From: Neobacillus rhizophilus
Lineage (GTDB): Bacteria > Bacillota > Bacilli > Bacillales > Cytobacillaceae
Assembly: GCF_018343535.1 (NCBI RefSeq)
Contig: NZ_JAGYPF010000004.1
Span: forward strand, 579,666 to 643,665
DNA length: 64,000 bases
Direction: 5' to 3'
The notes under the pieces are model-generated. The model was not told the origin of the DNA, did no database searches, and saw only the letters and a list, made by a program, of their open reading frames with translations. Shown here piece after piece: positions 54,473 to 63,516 of this stretch. A program made the translations under genes and the position numbers. Within the stretch, counting starts at the first letter, position 1. The number at the start of each line of letters is the position of its first letter.

Positions 54473-54673
54473 GGTTTGGCAGAATTAGTCGCAATAAACA
54501 AATTAGTAAATCGAATTGGTAATCCAAATGATATTGCAAACTTAGCTTTATTCTTAGCAAGTGAGGAATCTGATTTCATTACTGGACAAGTAATAAATGC
54601 AGATGGTGGTATTCTTGCTCAAAACGCCGCGGTACCACAAGTAAAAATAAAAAATTTATCTTGGGAATTTTAA
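54473..54673 (+). pseudogene. SDR C-terminal remnant
   Basis: The frame encodes NKLVNRIGNPNDIANLALFLASEESDFITGQVINADGGI, the standard end of an SDR, without cofactor or catalytic parts. It resembles an SDR tail left after deletion. The sequence upstream (54249-54472) has no SDR body and no other gene. Confidence 0.75.
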
Positions 54674-54743
54674 AAATAGTTAAATATAAAAAAGTAATAT
54701 TCAACAAGAAGGCAGATAGATAAAAAAATAAAGAAATATCTAA

Positions 54744-54783
54744 AAGGATTGAATTCTGTACTGCACAGGACTCAATCCTTTTT
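54744..54783. terminator. Terminator between convergent units
   Basis: AAGGATTGA pairs with TCAATCCTT around a 19-base loop, with five consecutive Ts at the 3' edge; the complementary strand also ends in a short T-run. It lies between the SDR remnant and the convergent LuxR-type gene. Confidence 0.75.
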
Positions 54784-54846
54784 CTACAGATTTACTAAAC
54801 TGATACGTCTTTTAGAATGAAATGATTACGCTCCCATTATAAAATT

Positions 54847-55539
54847 TTATAAAATCCCTTTCCTAAATAATTCTCCAACCGCGTGTGATCGATTTTTTGC
54901 TTCAAGCTTTTTAATCGCTGTTTTTACATATTGATTAATGGTTAATTCACTAATTGCCATACTTTCAGACATTTCCTTCGTGCTTTCTCCTAATGAAATT
55001 CTCCTCATTACTTCCAATTCTCGCCGGCTTAAGAATTGTATTCGTTTATCATAATTCCTACCAATAATCTCTTTTCCCACTTCTTTTCCATAAAAGGTAA
55101 AAGTTAATAGCAGTTGATCATCGATCTTTGCGTTCTCTTCAAACTCTGTACTACAAATATAACCAAAAACAACCGAATTAAAGAAAATCGGAACGACTAC
55201 AAAGGAATTGAGGTTAGAAGGTATAGGATATTTAATACTCATTTGTTTAAGGTATTCAAGCCCAGTACAATATTTTGCTTTTCTTTCATTAATCGCAGAA
55301 AAAATAATGGGAAAAGAACGAATGTCTTCACGAATTTCTCCTATATGAATACCTCCCGATGGATTAAGAGAAATCATTCCTTCGGCAAGATAACCTAAAG
55401 GAGAATATCTTAACAAAAAAGAATCTTGGACAGGGAAGAGTTCCATGTAAATCTCCAAAATTTTAAAAAACTTTTCCTCATGGTTTAAGATAGGCTCCAG
55501 ACTTTGAAGTGATTGCTGAATGGTAGTGAATGAGACCAT
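54847..55539 (-). CDS. LuxR-type helix-turn-helix regulator
   Basis: A 230-residue regulator. The C-terminal LuxR/NarL-type DNA-binding domain (FLSRRELEVMRRISLGESTKEMSESMAISELTINQYVKTAIKKLEAKNRSHAV) occupies about residues 167-220. The N-terminal part looks like a GAF-type or autoinducer-like sensor domain rather than a response-regulator receiver, because no phospho-Asp motif is seen. It is divergent from the Baeyer-Villiger monooxygenase gene with 151 bases between starts, so it probably controls that cassette. Confidence 0.85.
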   Translation of the reverse strand: MVSFTTIQQSLQSLEPILNHEEKFFKILEIYMELFPVQDSFLLRYSPLGYLAEGMISLNPSGGIHIGEIREDIRSFPIIFSAINERKAKYCTGLEYLKQMSIKYPIPSNLNSFVVVPIFFNSVVFGYICSTEFEENAKIDDQLLLTFTFYGKEVGKEIIGRNYDKRIQFLSRRELEVMRRISLGESTKEMSESMAISELTINQYVKTAIKKLEAKNRSHAVGELFRKGIL

Positions 55540-55563
55540 AAAACATCCCCTTTTTTTGGGGAT
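55540..55563 (-). promoter_or_regulatory. Leader hairpin masking the LuxR-gene ribosome site
   Basis: On the minus strand ATCCCC and GGGGAT pair around seven As. The GGGGA in the 3' arm is the ribosome site, five bases before the ATG. The fold would hide the site, so translation may be restrained. Confidence 0.5.
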
Positions 55564-55690
55564 ATTATACTCTAAAAGTGCGGAATATTCAATTATTTCA
55601 AAAGGTAGTATTCTTTAAATAGGCGGTGGATTCTTCCATTCCAATAAATAAGATGCTTTACATTTAGACTTAAAACTGGGGAGGTAAAAA

Positions 55691-57316
55691 ATGAACACAA
55701 ATCAAGTAAATAATTTGGATGTCGTCGTGCTGGGAGCCGGTTTTTCTGGATTATACATGCTCCATCGTCTACGAGAGGCCGGCTTTTCAACCAGAGTCTA
55801 TGAAGCAGGGGATGGTGTGGGCGGTGTTTGGTATTGGAACCGCTACCCAGGTGCACGTTGTGATATCGAAAGCATTTATTATAACTATTCTTTCTCAGAA
55901 GAGCTTTATCAAGAATGGAATTGGACTTCTAGATACCCTGATCAGCCAGAAATCCTTAGTTACCTAAATTATGTAGCCGATAAATTTGACCTGCGTCGGG
56001 ACATTCAGTTTAAGACTCGAATTATTGCAGCCCATTACGATGAGAAAAAGAATCTTTGGAATGTAAAATTAAATGATGGAACAAGTGTGTCAGCAAAGTA
56101 TTTCATTTCTGGTGCAGGGTGCCTATCTTCCGCTAATCTCCCTAATTTTAAGGGATTGGAAAGTTTTAAGGGTAAGTGGTATCATACCGGCAAATGGCCC
56201 CAAGAAAAAGTCGATTTCAAAGGAAAGCGGGTTGGGGTAATTGGCACTGGTTCAAGTGGTGTTCAGGCCATTCCCGTCATTGCAAAAGAAGCTGGTCACC
56301 TAACTGTTTTTCAGAGAACCCCCCAATATACAATTCCAGCTAGAAACCACCTTTATGACCCAGCGTTTATCAAACAAACGAAAGAAAACTTTGCTGAAAT
56401 TAAAAGACTTATGCGCGAAACCGATACGGGTAATGGCCTTCAAATTAGAAATATCTCAGCATTATCTGATTCGCCTGCAAAACGAAGAGAGATTTTTGAG
56501 AAGGTTTGGGAAGAAGGAGGTTTTGGTCTAACGTCTTCTTATAATGATTTTTTAATTAATGAGGAAGCAAATCATACCGTCAGTGATTTTATCCGTTCAA
56601 AAATAAAAGAAATTGTTCATAATCCGGAAACTGCTGCAAAGCTGCTGCCAGACTATTATTTTGGGACAAAGCGCCCAATCTTGGATAGTGGTTATTATGA
56701 GACCTATAACCGAGAAAATGTCACTTTAGTCGATGTCAAGGAAGCGCCAATAATAGAGATTACCCCAAACGGCCTTCGGACAATAGATGGCGAGTATGAA
56801 CTGGACATCATTGTTTTTGCAACTGGTTATGATGGGATGACAGGTCCATTGTTTAAAATGGACATACGTGGAAAAAGCGGGATGTCGTTAAAGGAAAAAT
56901 GGGAAGAGGGCTCTATGGTAAGGACATACCTAGGGCTTGCAACGTCCGATTTTCCAAACTTTTTTATGATTACTGGGCCTGAGAGTCCGTCCGTTCTTGT
57001 CAATATGCCTTCAGCGATTGAACAGCATGTGGAATGGATTATCGACTGTCTTGAATACCTCCGCGAGAAAGGTGTTGATGCAATTGAACCTACTATAGAG
57101 GCAGAAGAAGCATGGAGTAAGCATTGCCGGGAGGTAGCGGAGGCGACTCTTTATGTGAAAACCGAATCCTGGTACACTGGAGCGAATATTGCTGGGAAGC
57201 CTCGAAGTTTCCTTATTTATTTGGGGGGATTTGTTCATTACACACAAAAATGCAATGAAGTCGCTGCTTCGGGATACAATGGGTTTACATTGTCCACAAT
57301 CAAAGCTTTGCGTTAA
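55691..57316 (+). CDS. Baeyer-Villiger monooxygenase (cyclohexanone-monooxygenase type)
   Basis: A 541-residue flavin enzyme that inserts one oxygen beside a carbonyl, turning cyclic ketones into lactones. It has the FAD Rossmann motif GAGFSGL near residue 15, GVGGVWYWNRYPGARCDIES, the type I BVMO fingerprint FKGKWYHTGKWP (FxGxxxHTxxWP) near 158-170, and the NADPH motif GTGSSGVQ near 185. Length and all signature residues are normal. ATG 55691 follows GGGGAGG. The SDR and esterase that follow complete an alcohol to ketone to lactone to hydroxy-acid route. Confidence 0.95.
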   Translation: MNTNQVNNLDVVVLGAGFSGLYMLHRLREAGFSTRVYEAGDGVGGVWYWNRYPGARCDIESIYYNYSFSEELYQEWNWTSRYPDQPEILSYLNYVADKFDLRRDIQFKTRIIAAHYDEKKNLWNVKLNDGTSVSAKYFISGAGCLSSANLPNFKGLESFKGKWYHTGKWPQEKVDFKGKRVGVIGTGSSGVQAIPVIAKEAGHLTVFQRTPQYTIPARNHLYDPAFIKQTKENFAEIKRLMRETDTGNGLQIRNISALSDSPAKRREIFEKVWEEGGFGLTSSYNDFLINEEANHTVSDFIRSKIKEIVHNPETAAKLLPDYYFGTKRPILDSGYYETYNRENVTLVDVKEAPIIEITPNGLRTIDGEYELDIIVFATGYDGMTGPLFKMDIRGKSGMSLKEKWEEGSMVRTYLGLATSDFPNFFMITGPESPSVLVNMPSAIEQHVEWIIDCLEYLREKGVDAIEPTIEAEEAWSKHCREVAEATLYVKTESWYTGANIAGKPRSFLIYLGGFVHYTQKCNEVAASGYNGFTLSTIKALR

Positions 57317-57425
57317 TGGTTTCTACATCGGTAGTTTGCTATTTTTCATGACCAATACCTAAATTGGGCCAAATCATATTTGTAGCAAGTTCCGATCTAG
57401 GAACAAAGAGAAAGGGAGTGATGGC

Positions 57426-58160
57426 ATGCCTTTAAAAAATAGTGTAGCAGTTATTACAGGGGCCGGAAGCGGTATTGGCCGATCTGTCAGTTTAAAACTA
57501 TCAGAGAAGGGAATGCTGGTCGTCCTCGTTGATTATGACAAAAAAGGGGGAGAAGAAACGCTTCACCTTGTAAAGGAAAACGGGGGAGAAGGAATTCTTA
57601 TACAAGCAGATGTATCGAAGGGATCCGATGTTGAGAGGTATGTTAGCAAAACAATAGAAGAGTTTGGGAGAATTGATGTGTTTTTTAACAATGCTGGTGT
57701 TCTTGGCATTCCGTCACTTTTGGCCGATTATAGTGAAGAGACTTTCGACCGCATCATTGCGGTAAATTTAAAAGGATCTTTTCTTGGGCTTAAATACGTG
57801 TTAAAAGTAATGGAAGAGCAGCAATCGGGAGTCATTATTAATACGGCCTCAACAGCCGGTGTTCAAAGTACGCCATTTTTAGGCGGCTACTCTGCGAGCA
57901 AACATGGTGTCGTAGGTCTCACGAAAACCGCCGCTGCTGAATACGGACCAAAAGGAATCCGGATCAATGCGATTTGCCCGGGTGGTGTTGTAACGAATAT
58001 GACGAAGGACATGGATATGTCTGACCCAGTCCAGAACGGTCCACTTGGAAGACCTGCTTCTCCTGATGAAATTGCCAATGTTGTCTGCTTTCTCGTATCA
58101 GATGAAGCTAGTTACATGAATGGTTCCATTGTAACTATTGATGGAGGTTTAACCGCATAA
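57426..58160 (+). CDS. SDR dehydrogenase next to the BVMO (candidate cyclic-alcohol dehydrogenase)
   Basis: A 244-residue classical SDR: TGAGSGIG, VDYD after beta-2 (NAD preference), NNAGVLG, catalytic YSASK, NAICPGGVVTNM and MNGSIVTIDGG. Beside a cyclohexanone-type BVMO it is the natural candidate for oxidising the ring alcohol to the ketone, as cyclohexanol dehydrogenase does in Acinetobacter. Specificity is inference from position. Confidence 0.9.
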   Translation: MPLKNSVAVITGAGSGIGRSVSLKLSEKGMLVVLVDYDKKGGEETLHLVKENGGEGILIQADVSKGSDVERYVSKTIEEFGRIDVFFNNAGVLGIPSLLADYSEETFDRIIAVNLKGSFLGLKYVLKVMEEQQSGVIINTASTAGVQSTPFLGGYSASKHGVVGLTKTAAAEYGPKGIRINAICPGGVVTNMTKDMDMSDPVQNGPLGRPASPDEIANVVCFLVSDEASYMNGSIVTIDGGLTA

Positions 58161-58259
58161 ACTTTCTTCAAAGGAAAAGTGATTTTTTAAAATTGTAAAC
58201 GCATACAATTAAACAAACCTGCCTAATAGGTGAAATAAAAAAACAGAGGTGAATGATAG

Positions 58260-59222
58260 ATGAAAAATAGGATTGATCCTGAACTACGAGAAATACTGGA
58301 ATTGTTTCCGCCACTTGACTTAGAAAATGTTGAAGCAACTAGACAAGCATTGGCTGCCCTCTCACAAACTATTGAATTACCAGTGGATGAGGCTGTTAAT
58401 ATTTATGATAGGATGGTACCGGGCCCAAATGATCATCCTTCTGTTCGGGTGCGCATTTATGAACCAAGAGAGAAACGCGAAACTTTGCCTGGTATGTTAT
58501 GGATTCACGGGGGAGGTTATGTTCTTGGAGTTCCGGAAGGTGATGATAGTCTGTGTCAACGCTTTGTTAAAGAGGCAAATTGCGTCGTTGTTTCCGTTGA
58601 TTATCGGCTAGCCCCAGAACATCCTTATCCGGCAGGATTGGAGGATTGCTATTCAGCGCTTAAATGGTTTTCAGAACATGCTGAGGAGTTAGGGGTTGAC
58701 CCATCCCGAATCGGTGCAGCGGGTGCCAGTGCAGGGGGTGGACTAACTGCCGCCCTTTCTTTACTGGCAAGAGACCGAAAAGGGCCGGCGTTATGTTTCC
58801 AGATGCCATTGTACCCCATGATCGACGACCGAAATAATTCTCCATCAAGTCTGGAAATAACCGGAAATATGGTTTGGAATCATGATTTGAATCAAAAAGG
58901 CTGGACGATGTACTTAAATGGTGCTAACGGATCCGACGATGTTCCTGCATACGCTGCACCTTCCCGGGCAACAGATTTATCCGGACTTCCTTATACTTAC
59001 ACCTGTGTAGGCCAATTAGATCCTTTTCGAGATGAAACACTTGATTATGTGACACGACTTTGCCGTGCCGGTGTAGATGTTGAATTTCATTTATACCCAG
59101 GATGTTTCCATGGGTTTGAGGGGGTTGTGCCAACCGCAAGCATTAGCAGGCGGGCACTCGATGAATATATCGGTGCCGCTAAACATGTGCTGCATCGTGA
59201 AGTTCTCCTGCAAAAAAAGTAA
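58260..59222 (+). CDS. Alpha/beta hydrolase, HSL-type esterase/lactonase
   Basis: A 320-residue hydrolase of the hormone-sensitive-lipase family. The oxyanion motif HGGGYVLG is near residue 82, the nucleophile motif GASAGG near 154, the acid in LDPFRDETLDY near 255 and the His in YPGCFHGF near 283. Such enzymes open caprolactone-type esters in cyclohexanone pathways (ChnC-like). It lies 99 bases after the SDR and is followed by a strong terminator. Confidence 0.92.
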   Translation: MKNRIDPELREILELFPPLDLENVEATRQALAALSQTIELPVDEAVNIYDRMVPGPNDHPSVRVRIYEPREKRETLPGMLWIHGGGYVLGVPEGDDSLCQRFVKEANCVVVSVDYRLAPEHPYPAGLEDCYSALKWFSEHAEELGVDPSRIGAAGASAGGGLTAALSLLARDRKGPALCFQMPLYPMIDDRNNSPSSLEITGNMVWNHDLNQKGWTMYLNGANGSDDVPAYAAPSRATDLSGLPYTYTCVGQLDPFRDETLDYVTRLCRAGVDVEFHLYPGCFHGFEGVVPTASISRRALDEYIGAAKHVLHREVLLQKK

Positions 59223-59291
59223 TGAAGTATAGTAGGATAAAAATAGAAAAGAACCTCATTTTTAACTCGGGCTAATTAGAGGTATAATATC

Positions 59292-59336
59292 AAAAACGTG
59301 CAGTACTCTTAACTATTTAAGGTCTGCACGTTTTTT
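59292..59336 (+). terminator. Strong terminator of the BVMO cassette
   Basis: AAAAACGTGCAG pairs with CTGCACGTTTTT around a 20-base loop, with Ts continuing. Confidence 0.93.
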
Positions 59337-59607
59337 GTTAAGAATGATATGTTCACTTATTTTTATACCCTTTAGAGTTATACAAAGAATTCCGATCCAT
59401 AGGAATCTCTTTAAATGGCCCTTTAAGAGTTAGATTCAATTTAAATTATCCCAATTTAATTTTTTCTTTGTAGGACCACAACCCCAGATTCACCAAATTT
59501 GGCAAATCTAAATTTTCTAAATCTGGTAGAATAGAAATAACCTTGAATTTCCAAATGTAGATTAGTAAAATCCTCCATAAAGGTAAACATATTAAGCAGG
59601 TGACTAA
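59337..59607. other. Intergenic region before McrBC module 2
   Basis: About 270 bases, AT-rich, with several AAATCT/AAATTT repeats (59500-59530) and TAGAAT near 59528 as a possible -10 box. No gene seen. Confidence 0.4.
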
Positions 59608-61830
59608 ATGCTAAATCTTACATATTTTCAATCGCTATTTAACGAGGACAACACAGAAATTCGCTGCCGGAAGGTACTGGACGAAATTTCACCGGTTGTG
59701 AAACCAATCTTTCAACAATTTGTAGAAAGAATCGGGATTACAGTCGGAAACGAGTACATAATAAGGAGCTATGATACGACGCTTACCACTACCTATCATG
59801 ATGCTCGTAACCCTACATATGCAGAAAAGAAAAAGGATTCCGATATTGGCCGGAAACACTATATAAAACTGAATCGGAAAGTGGATGACAAGGAGTACAA
59901 TTTCCTCACCCTTGAACTTGAGGGGATTAGCAGAATGTTGATGATTCATTCTGAACTGAATTTCATCCCGTTTTGGGCATGGGTTCGGAACGATAAAATT
60001 CATGGTGTCCTGGAGGCGATTCCGTCCGATTATTCTATTTTTACGGGGTGGAAGGAAAAGTCGGTGATCCCAAAAGAGGAGTTTGTTCCGTTTGTCAAAA
60101 GCTGTATTAAACCACGCAAACGGCCAAACTTTGAAATTGGAACAAGCCTGCCGTTGGAAGGGAACTTGGAAGAGGAATCCCTGATTGCCGAGCTTGTCTC
60201 CGCTTGGGAAAAGCTTGGCCCATTCCGGAGTTTTTATAACGAAGAAATTGATGTTTCAACTCGAGCATATGATGCCCTGATGCTCCTCGCCGCGACCCGA
60301 AACATTAAAGAAACCCATTTGCTGGGTCGTCCCTATTCTGTCGATATAGGGCCATTGGAAGATCAAAAACAGGGAAAACGCCAGCCTTTTAATATTTATG
60401 ATGGGGAGCAAATGTTGACAAAGGGGTATATGAGCTACCTTGATTATAGTGATAAAGATTCGCCATTCCAGACGATTATCGTGCAGCTGGAGGGTCATAA
60501 TCATATTTTCACAAGTGCCAGAGCCATAATTGGGGACGGCACGATAGAGTGGTGGATTACCAAGTCATTCGCGGGACAGAACCAGGAGAATGCGAAGGTA
60601 ATGGCCAACGCGATGCGATTGTTAGGTGAGCATCATATTCAGGTAAAAGGAAGTTCCTATTATGTAGGAAGCTTCAATAATGAAACGCAGTCCTTTGTGG
60701 AAGGGGCTGAAGCGGTCAAGAAAACGTTTATCGATGCTGGCCTCCTTTTTGCTCATGTTAAAGGGAAGCTGGAATTACGGTCTGATGCTCCAACTGTCGG
60801 AACAGGTGAAGAGGACGACCCCGAGACGGAACCGGGTTTAGAACCGAACTTTACGTTCAGTGAAATCATCAACATGATTTCTAACAGTCAATTTACATTT
60901 TCCAATGACATTATTCGGGACTTACATTTGAATCTGACCGCTTTGGATGATAAGCATTTTGTGCTGTTAAGCGGAATTTCTGGGACAGGGAAAACTCAGC
61001 TTTGCCGCTTATATGCCAATGCTGTTTATGGTTTGGAATATGAGAGTGAGAATCCGTATTTTACGATTATTCCGGTGCGTCCGGACTGGACTGATGCGAC
61101 AGCTTTGTTCGGTTATTATAGTTCCTTTGAAAAACGCTATGTCAAAACGGAGTTCCTCCAGGTTCTTCTGCATGCATTAAAAGAGAGGGATAAGCCTCAT
61201 TTTATTTTATTAGATGAAATGAACTTGGCCCGTGTGGAATATTACTTGAGCGATTATTTAAGTGCAGTTGAATCCCGCAAAGAAATTCCGCTGCATCAGG
61301 ATGATCAGATTACTGATATTCCGAAGAAACTGGTAATTCCGCCAAATGTTTATGTGTTGGGAACCATTAATGTTGACGAAACCACCCATTCTATCTCTGA
61401 TAAAGTGCTGGACCGTGCCTTTGTCATGACGCTTTCCGATGTTGATTTTGATTCGTATTGGGAGAGGGTAGACCAGGATTTGAAAGCTGCGCTTACGAAC
61501 GAGTTTACGATTTTACGGGAATTGCATCGCACGTTATCCGTTTATGAGCTGCATTTTGGTTATCGTTCGATGGGGGAAATGCTGCAAAAGCTATATGCCA
61601 ATCATCAACTCCCTGAAGAGTATCAACTGGATGCGATGGAAGCATTGGATCGGGTGATTTCTGAAAAAGTTTTAACGAAAGTTCGGGGGGATGAGCGGAT
61701 TTCTGATATGCTGGCGAATTTGGAGGAATGGCTGACCATGAATATTAGTTCTGCGTCCATCTCACTTCAGCACGTGAAACGGATGAAAGAGGAGTTAGAG
61801 TATTATGGTGCAACCCAATTCTGGCGATAA
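59608..61830 (+). CDS. McrB-like AAA+ GTPase (module 2)
   Basis: A 740-residue motor subunit. The N-terminal 400 residues are unlike those of module 1, so the target-reading part differs. The AAA+ domain has Walker A GISGTGKT near residue 455, IIPVRPDWTDATALFGYY, Walker B HFILLDEMNLARVEYYLSDYLSAVESR near 530, GTINVDETT near 587 and GYRSMGEML near 650. The core strongly resembles module 1. ATG 59608 follows GCAGGTG. The end overlaps the nuclease gene by 26 bases. Confidence 0.91.
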   Translation: MLNLTYFQSLFNEDNTEIRCRKVLDEISPVVKPIFQQFVERIGITVGNEYIIRSYDTTLTTTYHDARNPTYAEKKKDSDIGRKHYIKLNRKVDDKEYNFLTLELEGISRMLMIHSELNFIPFWAWVRNDKIHGVLEAIPSDYSIFTGWKEKSVIPKEEFVPFVKSCIKPRKRPNFEIGTSLPLEGNLEEESLIAELVSAWEKLGPFRSFYNEEIDVSTRAYDALMLLAATRNIKETHLLGRPYSVDIGPLEDQKQGKRQPFNIYDGEQMLTKGYMSYLDYSDKDSPFQTIIVQLEGHNHIFTSARAIIGDGTIEWWITKSFAGQNQENAKVMANAMRLLGEHHIQVKGSSYYVGSFNNETQSFVEGAEAVKKTFIDAGLLFAHVKGKLELRSDAPTVGTGEEDDPETEPGLEPNFTFSEIINMISNSQFTFSNDIIRDLHLNLTALDDKHFVLLSGISGTGKTQLCRLYANAVYGLEYESENPYFTIIPVRPDWTDATALFGYYSSFEKRYVKTEFLQVLLHALKERDKPHFILLDEMNLARVEYYLSDYLSAVESRKEIPLHQDDQITDIPKKLVIPPNVYVLGTINVDETTHSISDKVLDRAFVMTLSDVDFDSYWERVDQDLKAALTNEFTILRELHRTLSVYELHFGYRSMGEMLQKLYANHQLPEEYQLDAMEALDRVISEKVLTKVRGDERISDMLANLEEWLTMNISSASISLQHVKRMKEELEYYGATQFWR

Positions 61831-63277
61831 CCAGTTTGAGCTTTTTGATAAGCAGCTAGGCTGGATTCCATTTTTGGATGCGTATCTAAGAGAAGCGACC
61901 GAATATAAGCTGCGTTATCACGGTACACAAATGGATGTGAGATTTCAGGGTATTCCGGTCCCATTTTTTCAAAAAGAGGGAAAAGGATATTCCACATTTA
62001 TGACTCCATTTCAATCTGGCTCCGTTAAGGTTTGTTTGAACGGTCAGGAATTTGATACCTTTGTTTATCCGGATGATCGGAAACTAACGGAGGGTCAGTT
62101 CAACCTGATGCTGGAAGAAATCTTGTCGGAGGCGAATAGCTGCTTCCAGCTCAGCGGGTTGACGACCCATGTCAATGCATCAGGGCGAAACCGTGATATC
62201 ACGTGGACACAGTGGAGTTATTTGGATCAATCCTTTCATCAGTTGAAGCACATTTTTTCAAAAATTGAAAAGCAGCCGCTCCGCCGTTTGGACAAGTATA
62301 CCATGATGATGAAACGGGAAAAGGTCCAGCAATCGGAACACGTTACTTTAAGGTGGATGGATCTGCAAGGGCACGGCGATGAGATTCCGAGTACGGTACA
62401 AAATGTGAAAACATTGGAAACACGAAATCTGTACGAAAATCAAGTGCTAAAGCAGCAGTTGCAGGATTTATATCGGCTTCTCCGCAAGTATGAAATGATT
62501 GAACATGAAGAGGTTGCGGGCAAAGCGTTGAAGTATAAAGGGATTGTCCAGCGCTGGCTGAACAGTTCTTTTATGAATGAAGTCACAGCAAACGAAGGTC
62601 CTTATACGATTACGCAAAAGTTTCGTAAGCATCCTGTTTACCGCCTGTGGTATCAATGGTTTGACCAGCTTTATAAGCATAACCGTGAGGGCATCGGCTT
62701 TGATTACCCGATTTCATTAAAAGACACGTTTCAATTGTATGAAATGTGGTGCTTTATGAAGGTAGTCAGGATTCTGAGGGAAGCTGATTTTGTGTCCGAT
62801 ACCGCTGGTTTGTATAAGTTAACGAAGGATGGCATTTTTCTTAATCTGGCCGAGAATAAGGAAAGCAAAATTCAGTTGCGTGGCGGTGTGAGCCTGTACT
62901 ACCAACGGGCCTATCAATTCAACTCCCCAAATTTCCATACGTATACGCAAAAGATGATTCCGGATATTGTTCTGGAAGGGGAAAACGGCCTGATTGTGTT
63001 TGACCCGAAATATCGCGTTCCGGACAATCTTGGTACGGCATTGGGAGAAATGCATAAATACCGTGATGGCATTCTCATGCGGGACACCGGTGAGCGAGCG
63101 GCTCAGGAGGTGTATATCCTTACACCCACAACCGACGAAGTGTCCGAAGGGATGAGATATTTCCATCACGATTACCATGATCATTATGGTATGGGGGCCA
63201 TTCGGGTGATGCCAGGGGATGAGGATGAATATTTGAGTTCGAAGATTGTCGGGAGTGTTAAGCTGTTGTCTAGATAG
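61805..63277 (+). CDS. DUF2357 / PD-(D/E)XK nuclease, McrC-like partner (module 2)
   Basis: A 490-residue partner of the module 2 motor. The DUF2357-type region (TLETRNLYENQVLKQQLQDLYRLL) precedes the nuclease core MIPDIVLEGENGLIVFDPKYRV near residues 383-400 (first Asp in PDI, then the D-P-K triplet) and MHKYRDGILM. It lacks the long C-terminal extension seen in module 1, hence the shorter length. ATG 61805 has AGAGGAG eight bases upstream. Confidence 0.9.
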   Translation: MVQPNSGDNQFELFDKQLGWIPFLDAYLREATEYKLRYHGTQMDVRFQGIPVPFFQKEGKGYSTFMTPFQSGSVKVCLNGQEFDTFVYPDDRKLTEGQFNLMLEEILSEANSCFQLSGLTTHVNASGRNRDITWTQWSYLDQSFHQLKHIFSKIEKQPLRRLDKYTMMMKREKVQQSEHVTLRWMDLQGHGDEIPSTVQNVKTLETRNLYENQVLKQQLQDLYRLLRKYEMIEHEEVAGKALKYKGIVQRWLNSSFMNEVTANEGPYTITQKFRKHPVYRLWYQWFDQLYKHNREGIGFDYPISLKDTFQLYEMWCFMKVVRILREADFVSDTAGLYKLTKDGIFLNLAENKESKIQLRGGVSLYYQRAYQFNSPNFHTYTQKMIPDIVLEGENGLIVFDPKYRVPDNLGTALGEMHKYRDGILMRDTGERAAQEVYILTPTTDEVSEGMRYFHHDYHDHYGMGAIRVMPGDEDEYLSSKIVGSVKLLSR

Positions 63278-63356
63278 GATATTAAATAGGGTAACTTTGA
63301 AAAATTCAAGTTGAATTTAAATGGAAACATACGTTCCTATCGGCGTGTGGGAATGG

Positions 63357-63362
63357 TATAAT
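63357..63362 (+). promoter_or_regulatory. -10 box of the toxin promoter
   Basis: A perfect TATAAT 71 bases before the toxin start. A weak TTCCTA sits 17 bases upstream as the -35. It would give a short leader suited to type I toxin mRNAs. Confidence 0.55.
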
Positions 63363-63432
63363 ATATATGCAATAGAATAGGATATTTCAAGGGTGGTCGG
63401 CACACTCCCAAACAGAAAGGGGGTGATGCTGG

Positions 63433-63516
63433 ATGACAGTTTATGAATCATTCATGTTTGCGATTGGTTTTGCAGGTTTAATCGTAACCATTCTGTCATT
63501 TAACCGAAAAAAATAA
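63433..63516 (+). CDS. Small holin-like type I toxin (TxpA/Fst-related)
   Basis: A 27-residue peptide: MTVYESFMFAIGFAGLIVTI, then LSFNRKK. A single membrane-spanning helix with a charged end and the MTVYES opening are typical of the Bacillus holin-like toxins (TxpA, BsrG group). AAAGGGGGTGATGCTGG upstream is the usual strong ribosome site. The reading frame is shorter than common gene-calling cut-offs. An antisense RNA should be its antitoxin. It lies directly behind McrBC module 2. Confidence 0.85.
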   Translation: MTVYESFMFAIGFAGLIVTILSFNRKK

